DNA of 5,619 nt. Source: JAJNPS01 sp031430315 (GTDB lineage: Bacteria > Pseudomonadota > Alphaproteobacteria > Rhodobacterales > Rhodobacteraceae). The DNA lies in NCBI GenBank assembly GCA_031430315.1, contig JANPBI010000445.1, positions 1 through 5,619 on the forward strand, in the 5' to 3' direction. Position 1 is the first letter of the stretch. Each line of letters starts with the position of its first letter. Below the pieces are notes generated by a model. The model was not told where the DNA came from, ran no database searches, and saw only the letters and a list, made by a program, of their open reading frames with translations. Position numbers and translations under genes: made by a program. This document shows, one piece after another, positions 1 through 5,273 of the stretch.

Positions 1-502
1 TCTGGTAAAAGCGCAGATCGACATAGGTCGCCGCCAGATCGGCAATCAGCAGGCGGCGGGTATCGATGCCGGCCGCCGCCGCCGCCTCGGCCCGTGCATG
101 GGCGGCCCGCTTGCCCGCCCGGCGTTCGCCATTCAGATCGAAAAACGCGCTCAGGCCCAGCTCGGCCGTATCCAATGCGTCACTATTGCTGCGAATCTCG
201 GCCCGTCCGTCGCCCAGGATGCTGGAGGCACGCGCCCGTCCCGCCAGCGCCTCGGCTTCGGCCAGGCGCGCCCGCGCCTCCGCCAGGGTCGGGCTGTCGG
301 CCAGGGCCGCGGCCACCAGATGGTTCAGGACAGGATCGTGAAAATCCTCCCACCAGAGCCGGTCTGCCGTCCCGGGCACCGCCGGGGCCGCGACATGGCG
401 CGAATACTGCGCGGGCAGCAGCATTTCGGGAGCCTGATAGCCGGGGGCTGCCGCGCAGGCGCCCAGCAAGAGGACCGCACCAAGCGCCAGCCGCAGGGGC
501 AT
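1..502 (-). CDS. Outer-membrane channel lipoprotein of the OprM/NodT family (N-terminal part, cut by window edge)
   Basis: This frame runs open from ATG at 502 to the left edge, giving 167 residues; the family is usually about 450-500 residues, so about two thirds is missing. The N-terminus MPLRLALGAVLLLGAC is a short lipoprotein signal peptide: Arg4, a hydrophobic core, and an L-G-A-C lipobox with the lipidated Cys16. Residues 49-80 carry the family's hallmark, W50-W51, E-D-F, then D-P-x-L, then a helix rich in Ala and Leu with S-P-T-L and A-R-A-R-L. The later visible part is alanine-rich helix ending in ADLAATYVDLRFYQ, as expected for the first coiled-coil hairpin. The family forms trimeric outer-membrane exit ducts. 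Following an ABC exporter and an HlyD adaptor on the same strand, it is probably the exit duct of that system. Such lipoproteins more often serve RND pumps, so the partnership is inferred from position. An in-frame upstream ATG at 559 has a better ribosome site (AGGA at 568-571), but codons between 559 and 502 look non-coding, so 502 is preferred. Confidence 0.88.
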   Translation of the reverse strand, partial: MPLRLALGAVLLLGACAAAPGYQAPEMLLPAQYSRHVAAPAVPGTADRLWWEDFHDPVLNHLVAAALADSPTLAEARARLAEAEALAGRARASSILGDGRAEIRSNSDALDTAELGLSAFFDLNGERRAGKRAAHARAEAAAAAGIDTRRLLIADLAATYVDLRFYQ

Positions 503-523
503 GCGCCCCGATGATAGGGAGTG

Positions 524-542
524 AGGGGGCAAAATCCCCCCT
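524..542 (-). promoter_or_regulatory. Hairpin of a G-run and C-run in the leader of the channel gene
   Basis: On the minus strand the RNA would read AGGGGGG-AUUUU-GCCCCCU, which can fold into a stem of five to six G-C pairs with a 6-7 base loop. It lies about 20 bases upstream of the preferred ATG at 502 and just downstream of the alternative ATG at 559. It could limit ribosome access at 502, whose own Shine-Dalgarno sequence is poor. No U-run follows, so it is not a classical terminator. The dyad is seen; its role is inferred. Confidence 0.3.
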
Positions 543-685
543 TGATCGGACCGTCGCATCGGGTCTGTCCTGCTCTTTTGCCTCGGCCTCGTCCTTGCAG
601 GGTTATCCCTGTCCCGGAGGTCCATTGCCGCGATGATAGCAGAGCCACTTGGCGCTGGGGTCGGGGCGCGGGCCGATTTCGGGCA

Positions 686-721
686 TGTGTTGCAGGACTG
701 CGCCACATCCCCCTGCACACA
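686..721 (-). terminator. Candidate hairpin downstream of the adaptor gene
   Basis: A 6-bp stem (691-696 with 712-717) is extended by four more pairs (686-689 with 718-721) after a single bulged base at 690; the loop is 15 bases (697-711). On the minus strand it starts about 55 bases after the adaptor stop at 776. No U-tract follows, so a Rho-independent terminator is not proven. It could equally be a 3' stabilising stem-loop or a processing site separating exporter and channel messages. Confidence 0.3.
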
Positions 722-775
722 CAAGGGCTTGCGGCCCAGAGGGTCGGCCCCCCCATGCGCGGAAGGCCCCAGGCC

Positions 776-2383
776 CTATTCGCGGAAGGCCTTGTCGAAA
801 AACGCCATGAACGGATGCACCAGATAGGACAGGACCGTGTGCTCGCCAGTTTTCAGGAACGCCTCTACCGGCATCCCCGGCAACAGCGTGTGATCGCCCA
901 GCTTGGTCATCTCGCCCACACGCGGGGTGATCTGGATGGTGTAGAAATTGCCCCCCGTCTGTTCGTCCCGCAAAGCGTCAGCCGAGATTTCGGACACTTC
1001 GCCCAGGATTGGCGGCATCTTGCGCTGGTCAAAGGCCGAGAACCGCAGCGACGCCTCCTGGCCCACGAAAACCTCGTCGATATTGATCGAATTGACCCGC
1101 GCGCTGATCACGAGGGGCTGGTCCTGCGGCACGATGTACAGGATCGGGGCCGCCGCCTGCACCACCGACTGCACCGCAAAGACCTGCGAATTATAGACGA
1201 TGCCCCCCAGCGGCGCGCGCACATCCAGCCGCGAAAGCGTCTCTGACAAGGCCAATTGGCGCTCCACCAGTTCGATCTGGCGGAACTGCAGGTCCCGCAG
1301 GGCCGTCACGGCTTCTTCCTGGCGCTGGGTGGTCAACTGCAGGCGGATGATGCCGTTTTCCGCCAGCTTGCCGCGCAGCTCGGCGGTTTCGGCCTTCAGC
1401 TGGCCCATCTGCCCGGTCATGCGCGCGCGTTCGCGCTGCAATTCCAGCACGCGGGCCGACTGCGTCAGCTTTTGTGCCAAAAGCTGCTCCTGGTCGGCCA
1501 GTTCGCTGTCCATGAGCGTGATCTGCGCATTCAGCGAGGCCTCTTGCGCGTCAAGCCCGTCGATGCGGTTGCCGATCTGGGCATTCTGCTCCTCCAGAAG
1601 CGAGATCTGTTGGCCCAGGGCATCCTGTCGCGCTGCGAAAAGCGCATTTTCGCCATCGATCTGGCGCCGCACCTCGGGATCGCCCCCGGCCTGCGCCGCA
1701 AGAGCAACCGGAAAGATGACGGCCTCCTTGCCGTCGCGTTCCGCCTCGAGCCGGGCCTGCCGTGCGGCAATCTCGCGCAACTGGCCCTCGACGATGGTCA
1801 GTTCTGACTGCAGCCGGGTGCCATCCAGCTGGATCAGCACGTCGCCCGCCTTGACCGTATCGCCATCCTTGACAAGGATTGCCCCCACCACGCCGCCATC
1901 GGGATGCTGGACGACCTGGCGGTTGGTCTCCACGTTGATCATGCCCGAGGTCACGACCGCGCTGGACAGGCTCGCCTGCGTGCTCCAGACGCCAAGGCCG
2001 CCGACCAGCAGCAGCAGCGCCAGACATCCCGCTATCAATGCGCCGCGCGCCGACCATTCGGGCAGGGGCAGGTTTGGGGGGGGCATCGGCGGCGGCATCC
2101 GCATCGGCGGCTCGGCCGGACGGATGACCTCCAGCGCCCCGCCCCCACCCTCGCCGCGCCCGCCCGGGCGGGGCACAGCCTGCGGCACCGGGGCGGCGGC
2201 AGCCGGGGCGTCAGGATCGGGGGCCCCGGCCGCCTGAGGCGTGCCGGAAAGGCTCAAAACCGTCTCTGCGCCGCCATTTGCGGGCAGGACGGGCATACCT
2301 TCGGCCAGGACGTCCTCGGGGCTGAGCGCCCGGCGGCGGCCCAGGATCGACGCGCGCGGACGGGGTTCCTGCGGGCCTGCCAT
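776..2383 (-). CDS. HlyD/PrtE-type periplasmic adaptor (membrane fusion protein) of a type I secretion system
   Basis: This 535-residue protein would sit in the inner membrane and span the periplasm, linking the ABC exporter to the outer-membrane channel. Residues 1-110 form a Pro/Ala/Gly/Arg-rich, apparently disordered cytoplasmic segment. One membrane helix follows at about 113-133 (GALIAGCLALLLLVGGLGVW). Residues 143-190 look like the first lipoyl/barrel half (QVVQHPDGGVVGAILVKDGDTVKAGDVL). A long coiled-coil hairpin covers about 190-385, with repeated Q/E/L heptads. The second half-motif is LDVRAPLGGIVYNSQV (386-401), followed by the beta-barrel with LLPGMPVEAFLKTGEHTVLSYL (500-521) and the terminal AFRE typical of this family. 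The usual length is roughly 430-480; the excess is the N-terminal segment. The start at 2383 is supported by GAGG at 2394-2397, ten bases upstream, and by its position just after the exporter frame. Met94, Met96 or Met100 would give a family-sized protein and cannot be excluded. The family assignment is secure; the substrate is unknown. Confidence 0.94.
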   Translation of the reverse strand: MAGPQEPRPRASILGRRRALSPEDVLAEGMPVLPANGGAETVLSLSGTPQAAGAPDPDAPAAAAPVPQAVPRPGGRGEGGGGALEVIRPAEPPMRMPPPMPPPNLPLPEWSARGALIAGCLALLLLVGGLGVWSTQASLSSAVVTSGMINVETNRQVVQHPDGGVVGAILVKDGDTVKAGDVLIQLDGTRLQSELTIVEGQLREIAARQARLEAERDGKEAVIFPVALAAQAGGDPEVRRQIDGENALFAARQDALGQQISLLEEQNAQIGNRIDGLDAQEASLNAQITLMDSELADQEQLLAQKLTQSARVLELQRERARMTGQMGQLKAETAELRGKLAENGIIRLQLTTQRQEEAVTALRDLQFRQIELVERQLALSETLSRLDVRAPLGGIVYNSQVFAVQSVVQAAAPILYIVPQDQPLVISARVNSINIDEVFVGQEASLRFSAFDQRKMPPILGEVSEISADALRDEQTGGNFYTIQITPRVGEMTKLGDHTLLPGMPVEAFLKTGEHTVLSYLVHPFMAFFDKAFRE

Positions 2384-2397
2384 GATCAGATCGCCTC
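2384..2397 (-). promoter_or_regulatory. Ribosome binding site of the HlyD-type adaptor
   Basis: GAGG at 2394-2397 sits ten bases before the ATG at 2381-2383 on the minus strand. It lies inside the 18-codon tail frame, as expected where a downstream gene is translationally coupled. It supports the long form of the adaptor, including the proline-rich N-terminus. Confidence 0.45.
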
Positions 2398-2442
2398 ACG
2401 GGCGCGCAGGGTCTGCTGCACGGTATCGGCATTCTTCAGCAT
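2386..2442 (-). pseudogene. Severed C-terminal tail of the ABC exporter (18 codons after an in-frame TAG)
   Basis: Directly after the exporter's TAG (2443-2445), the same frame reads MLKNADTVQQTLRAREAI and ends with TGA at 2386-2388. That TGA lies two bases before the adaptor ATG (TGA-TC-ATG), the usual tight spacing of this operon type. The peptide is hydrophilic and helical, and resembles the tail that follows the GPRDEV-type segment in PrtD-like exporters. Adding it (with the TAG as a sense codon) gives 577 residues, close to the roughly 570-590 usual for the family. The reading frame is seen directly; that it once belonged to the exporter is my inference. Because its first codon is ATG touching the TAG, it could also be translated as an 18-residue peptide by reinitiation, which would keep adaptor translation coupled. 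Confidence 0.6.
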
Positions 2443-4119
2443 CTATTCCATTACCTCATCGCGCGGCCCAAGGGCCGCCACAGAGCCGTTTTCCATGACC
2501 AGAAGCATGTCGCATTCCGCGATGGCCTTGGGGCGGTGGGTCATGATGATGACGGCCTTGTCCGCCGCCTTGAACTGGCGCACCGCCAGATTCAGCGCCT
2601 CCGAGCCTTCGGCATCCAGCGCCGAGTTCGGCTCGTCCAGAATCAACAGCACCGGATCGCCGTAGAGCGCGCGGGCAAGGGCGATGCGCTGGCGCTGGCC
2701 ACCTGACAGCTGGCTTTCCTGGCCCGTCAAGACCGTGTCATAGCCTTCGGGCAGGCGGGTGATCATCTCATGCGCATTGGCCGCGCGCGCCGCGGCGATC
2801 ACCGCCTCGGCATTGGCCTTCGGGTCCATCCGGGCGATGTTTTCGGTGACCGTTCCGGAAAACAGCTGCACCGATTGCGGCAGATAGCCGATATGCTGGC
2901 CAAGACGTTCGCTGTCATACTGGTCCAGCGTCGCGCCCCCCAGTCGGATGTCGCCCGCCGAGGGCAGCCAATAGCCCAAAAGCGCCCGTGCGAGGGTCGA
3001 TTTTCCGGATCCTGACCGCCCGATCACCCCCAGCGCGTGCCCGGGCTTCAACTGGAACGAGATATTGCGCGGGACCGGCGCCTTACTGCCCGGTGGCACC
3101 AGGGTCAGGCCTGTCACGGTCAGCTGCGCGCGCGGCACCGGCAGCTCGGTGCGCGGCACCCGGCGCGGCACGGTGGCCAGATACTTGCCCAGCGAGACCC
3201 AGCCGGCCCGCGCGCGCTGCAGCATCGGCCATTGGCCCATGGATTGCTCGATCGGCGACAGCCCCCGGCCCAAAAGGATCGAGCCTGCAATCATCGCCCC
3301 CGCCGTCATCTCGCCTTTCAGCACATAATAGGCGCCCATCCCCAGCATCGCCGATTGCAGAAAGAGCCGGAACGACTTGGTGATGGCGGTAAAGGTCCCG
3401 GTCCAGTCGGACGCCACCATGCCCTTGGCCAATGCGTCTTGCCGCGCCCGCGTCCAGCGCTGGATCATGTTGCGCCCGATGCCTTGCGACAGCACGATTT
3501 CAGCGCCGGCGCGGGCCTCGTCGGCAAAACTGTGGGTGACCTGAAGGGCGATCTGGTTCTGGCGCACCTTTTGCGCCGTCAGCACCTGGTTCAGGATCGC
3601 CAGGATCACCAGCACCACGCCACCCGCGATCGACAGCCACCCCAGCATCGGATGGAAAATGAAAATCGCCGCGATGAAAAGGGGGGTCCAAGGCAGATCC
3701 ATCAGCGCCAGCAGCAAGGGCGAGACAAACAGGCCCTGCACCGCATCCAGATCGCGCAAAGCGGCAGAGGCGGCGGTCCGGTCCTGCGGCTGCATGCCGC
3801 GTCGCAGCGTCGCTTCGAACACACGCGCATCGAGCGCGGTCTGGAATCGCGCGCCGACCCGCCCCATCACCCGCGCCCGGGCAAAGTCCAGGACCGCCAT
3901 CAGCGCGTAAAGACCGGTCACCAGCAAGGACAGCGCGATCAGGGTCTCAACCGACCGCGAGGCCAGCACCCGGTCATAGACCTGCAGCATGTACAAGGGG
4001 CCCGTCAGCATCAGGATATTGACAAAAATGGAAAAAATGAACGCCCACCACAAAAGCCCGCGCCCCAGCTGGCGGGCGGCACGCAGTTCGGCAGGGCCGG
4101 GAAGGGGAGAGGACATCAT
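2443..4119 (-). CDS. PrtD-type ABC permease/ATPase of a type I secretion system, possibly cut short at its C-terminus
   Basis: This 558-residue half-transporter fuses a membrane domain (N-terminal helices at about 22-45 and 58-80, more at about 130-178 and 250-285) to an ABC ATPase domain (about 330-558). It lacks the N-terminal C39 peptidase or C39-like domain of LapB/HlyB types, which points to the PrtD/AprD group that exports RTX proteins such as proteases and lipases. The characteristic LYMLQVYDRVLASRSVETL is at 42-60. ATPase motifs are intact: Walker A GRSGSGKST (367-375), Q-loop Gln415, signature LSGGQ (471-475), Walker B LLILDE (491-496), D-loop SALD (499-502) and switch His528. Two adjacent ATGs (4119 and 4116) are the only plausible starts, because a TGA lies in frame at 4126-4128. 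The Shine-Dalgarno sequence is weak. The adaptor follows on the same strand. The frame ends at a TAG that appears to remove about 18 family-typical residues beyond the ATPase core; the loss may be tolerated because all catalytic motifs precede it. Confidence 0.94.
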   Translation of the reverse strand: MMSSPLPGPAELRAARQLGRGLLWWAFIFSIFVNILMLTGPLYMLQVYDRVLASRSVETLIALSLLVTGLYALMAVLDFARARVMGRVGARFQTALDARVFEATLRRGMQPQDRTAASAALRDLDAVQGLFVSPLLLALMDLPWTPLFIAAIFIFHPMLGWLSIAGGVVLVILAILNQVLTAQKVRQNQIALQVTHSFADEARAGAEIVLSQGIGRNMIQRWTRARQDALAKGMVASDWTGTFTAITKSFRLFLQSAMLGMGAYYVLKGEMTAGAMIAGSILLGRGLSPIEQSMGQWPMLQRARAGWVSLGKYLATVPRRVPRTELPVPRAQLTVTGLTLVPPGSKAPVPRNISFQLKPGHALGVIGRSGSGKSTLARALLGYWLPSAGDIRLGGATLDQYDSERLGQHIGYLPQSVQLFSGTVTENIARMDPKANAEAVIAAARAANAHEMITRLPEGYDTVLTGQESQLSGGQRQRIALARALYGDPVLLILDEPNSALDAEGSEALNLAVRQFKAADKAVIIMTHRPKAIAECDMLLVMENGSVAALGPRDEVME

Positions 4120-4190
4120 GCGCCGTCAAATCTCGTTCTGCGGGGAAAGGGCAATCGGGGTCTTGATAGCGGTTCACCCGGGAATGGGAA

Positions 4191-4208
4191 CGAAGCCGGG
4201 TCGCTTCG
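4191..4208 (-). terminator. Second, competing hairpin after parB
   Basis: CGAAGC and GCTTCG form a perfect 6-bp stem around a 6-base loop. On the minus strand the sequence after the stem is UUCCC, with no proper U-run. The 5' arm of this stem is the 3' end of the preceding hairpin (4202-4229), so only one of the two can form at a time. It may be a weak terminator or part of an attenuator-like switch; only the dyad itself is seen. Confidence 0.3.
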
Positions 4209-4229
4209 GGCGATTGTCCGCCGAAAGCG
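4202..4229 (-). terminator. Strong hairpin just after the parB stop, candidate terminator of the partition operon
   Basis: Arms 4202-4212 and 4219-4229 pair over 11 positions, with one mismatch and one G-U wobble in the minus-strand RNA, around a 6-base loop. It starts six bases after the parB stop codon, the position expected for a transcript end. There is no U-run, so termination might need a factor or might be incomplete, allowing read-through into the secretion genes. Confidence 0.45.
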
Positions 4230-4234
4230 CATCT

Positions 4235-5257
4235 CTACCCCTCCCCCCGCAACCACGCAACAAGCCGGTCGCGGAAAGCTGCATCCACGCCGGGTCCGGA
4301 CAGGGTCAGCCGCCCATCTTGCCCCTGCAGATGGATACCGCGCGCCACCTCTTCGCGCGGCACGGGAGTCTCGGCGCTCTGTTTCGCGTGCGAAACTGCG
4401 GGCGGTCGCGCTTCGGCCATGAGGGCGGCCAGAAGCGCCATCTCGCCTTCAGCATCCAGCGGCCCCAGGGCCCCCAGCCGGTCGCGGATGCATCCCGCGA
4501 GCCCCGCATCGGCGGCCAGCGCATGGGCCAGAGCCAGGCCCAGCCGTTCGGGGATGCGGGCGGGATGCGCCAGCACCCCGTCCAACGCCGTCACGATGCC
4601 GATAAAGGTCCCGATCTTGGAGCGTTTCGCCCGGCTGGCGGTCGAAAACAGGCTCTGCAAGGCCCTTTGGGTCGTTTGGTACACGCCCTGATCCACCAGC
4701 CTCGCCACGATCCGCGCGCGTTCGTAATAGCTGAGGCCGACGCGGATCTCGTTTTCCTCGACCATCGCGACATAGGCATCGGAGGATTCCGCCGGCCGCC
4801 GCAACAGGGCCTGCACCGTCCCGAACCGCGCCTCGCCGGTTTCCGCCGCCAGCAAACGCAGCGCACTCAACCGCCGCCAGCCCGAAATCAGCCCATAGCG
4901 CCCGGCCCCAAGGTCGACGACATCGATCGGTGTCTGCTGGCCACGCGCGCGCAAGGAGGCCATCAGCGCCGCCAGGTCCTCATCCTCGGCCAGGATCCGG
5001 TCGCGCACGAGATAGTCGTCCTGCACCGTGCCCAAGGGCAGCGCCTGCACCAGCCGCCCCTCGACCCGTGCCCTACGCAACTCGTCGCTGACCGCCTCGA
5101 ACGCCGCCGTGGTCGCGGCATCACCCGCCACCCGTGCGATCGGGGCCGCGGCCATCAGCCCCGGCACCAGCGCTGGTTTCGGCTCTATTCTAGCGGTTAG
5201 AGCCTCATCCGCCGCCCAATCACGCTCCACCGGGCTGAGGCGTCTGCGTTTGGCCAT
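4235..5257 (-). CDS. parB: ParB/RepB-type plasmid partition protein
   Basis: This 340-residue protein would bind centromere-like parS sites and work with the upstream ParA ATPase to segregate the replicon. The basic start MAKRRR is followed by a linker likely to contact ParA. The ParB/Spo0J N-terminal domain spans about residues 72-180. Within it, GQQTPI (106-111) and LISGWRRLSALRLL (123-136) match the nucleotide-binding boxes (usually G-x-R-R in the CTPase ParB family), and ENEIRVGLSYYERA (168-181) matches the E-N-x-x-R-x-x-L-x-x-x-E-x-A box. The helix-turn-helix region follows at about 190-225 (QTTQRALQSLF, then KRSKIGTFIGIVTAL). A variable linker (282-300) and a short C-terminal segment complete it. 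The parA TAA lies 3 bases before the ATG, and AAGGA at 5264-5268 sits 6 bases upstream, so the start is firm and the pair is one operon. Length is normal for plasmid RepB/ParB. No repC follows, so it is not a standard repABC order; the replication gene is presumably upstream of parA. Confidence 0.93.
   Translation of the reverse strand: MAKRRRLSPVERDWAADEALTARIEPKPALVPGLMAAAPIARVAGDAATTAAFEAVSDELRRARVEGRLVQALPLGTVQDDYLVRDRILAEDEDLAALMASLRARGQQTPIDVVDLGAGRYGLISGWRRLSALRLLAAETGEARFGTVQALLRRPAESSDAYVAMVEENEIRVGLSYYERARIVARLVDQGVYQTTQRALQSLFSTASRAKRSKIGTFIGIVTALDGVLAHPARIPERLGLALAHALAADAGLAGCIRDRLGALGPLDAEGEMALLAALMAEARPPAVSHAKQSAETPVPREEVARGIHLQGQDGRLTLSGPGVDAAFRDRLVAWLRGEG
4381..4396. promoter_or_regulatory. 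parS-like centromere candidate inside parB
   Basis: GTTTCGCGTGCGAAAC has perfect 7-bp inverted arms around a 2-base centre. Its outer GTT and AAC and its 16-bp length match the repABC-plasmid parS pattern GTT-N4-GC-N4-AAC except for one centre base (GT for GC). Its GTTTC/GAAAC ends also resemble chromosomal parS, but with a six-base rather than four-base middle. It falls at codons 288-293 of parB, in a poorly conserved linker. I found only one copy by eye. The match is seen; binding is inferred. Confidence 0.5.
5181..5204. repeat. Inverted repeat built from rare codons near the parB 5' end
   Basis: GGCTCTA and TAGAGCC are perfect 7-bp inverted arms separated by 10 bases. They cover about codons 18-26 of parB, where the codons CTA, AGA and ATA occur close together, all unusual in so GC-rich a gene. 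An alternative inner stem, TCTA with TAGA, is possible. It may be a regulatory hairpin in the mRNA or a protein-binding dyad. The structure is seen; the function is unknown. Confidence 0.4.
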
Positions 5258-5273
5258 CGCTTATCCTTTCCTC
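5258..5273 (-). promoter_or_regulatory. Ribosome binding site of parB
   Basis: On the minus strand GAGGAAAGGA precedes the parB ATG, with AAGGA (5264-5268) six bases before it. It overlaps the end of parA, whose TAA (5261-5263) is 3 bases before the ATG. This suggests translational coupling of the two partition genes. Confidence 0.65.

Larger units (their letters stand above)
503..775 (-). other. Intergenic region between adaptor and outer-membrane channel genes
   Basis: This 273-base gap is large compared with the tight packing elsewhere in the window. I see no convincing gene in it: open frames here give low-complexity Arg/Pro/Cys-rich translations with no family character. It contains a bulged hairpin (686-721), a 5-bp inverted repeat CAGGG-TTAT-CCCTG (598-611), a G-run/C-run hairpin (524-542), and an AGGA ribosome-site-like sequence (568-571) placed 8 bases before an in-frame ATG at 559. 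The arrangement suggests that the channel gene may be transcribed or translated separately from the exporter pair. I could not point to a convincing -35/-10 promoter. Confidence 0.5.
4120..4234 (-). other. Spacer between partition genes and secretion genes
   Basis: This 115-base non-coding stretch separates the parB stop (4235) from the ABC exporter start (4119). Next to parB it holds two overlapping hairpins (4202-4229 and 4191-4208). Next comes a bulged inverted repeat (4172-4191; GTTC and GAAC outer arms, six pairs in total) that might be an operator. A promoter for the exporter is expected here if the hairpins terminate partition transcription, but I see no clear -35/-10 pair. Confidence 0.5.

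Noticed and set aside
598..611. Inverted repeat CAGGG-TTAT-CCCTG, superficially like the core of a homing-endonuclease site
   Set aside because: Only a short core matches and no endonuclease or intron context is present; 5-bp arms are easily due to chance.
325..756. A 143-codon minus-strand frame in the gap, overlapping the channel gene start
   Set aside because: It runs out of frame through the channel lipoprotein's coding region and gives Arg/Pro/Cys-rich sequence typical of a shadow frame.
521..1246. A 241-codon plus-strand open frame across the gap and the adaptor 3' end
   Set aside because: No recognisable domain, His/Arg-rich, and most of it is antisense to the conserved adaptor C-terminus.
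2159..2172. Perfect 14-bp palindrome CCCGCCCGGGCGGG
   Set aside because: It falls in the Pro/Gly/Arg-rich part of the adaptor, where runs of G and C make such palindromes likely by composition alone.
1200..2237. A 345-codon plus-strand open frame opposite the adaptor
   Set aside because: Ser/Arg/Ala-rich low-complexity translation produced by the codon pattern of the adaptor's coiled coil.
4172..4191. Bulged GTTC/GAAC dyad upstream of the exporter as a second parS or an operator
   Set aside because: The 20-bp span and uneven arms do not fit the 16-bp parS pattern, and no second copy supports an operator call; it is noted only as part of the spacer.
3037..4422. A 461-codon open frame on the plus strand opposite the ABC exporter
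   Set aside because: Its translation is His/Gln/Arg/Gly-rich with no family motifs, and it is the mirror of a well-conserved exporter gene. Long antisense frames are expected in GC-rich DNA.
3989..5200. A 403-codon plus-strand open frame opposite parB and the gap
   Set aside because: Arg/Gln/His/Pro-rich shadow that overlaps the start of the exporter and nearly all of parB, whose motifs are clear on the minus strand.
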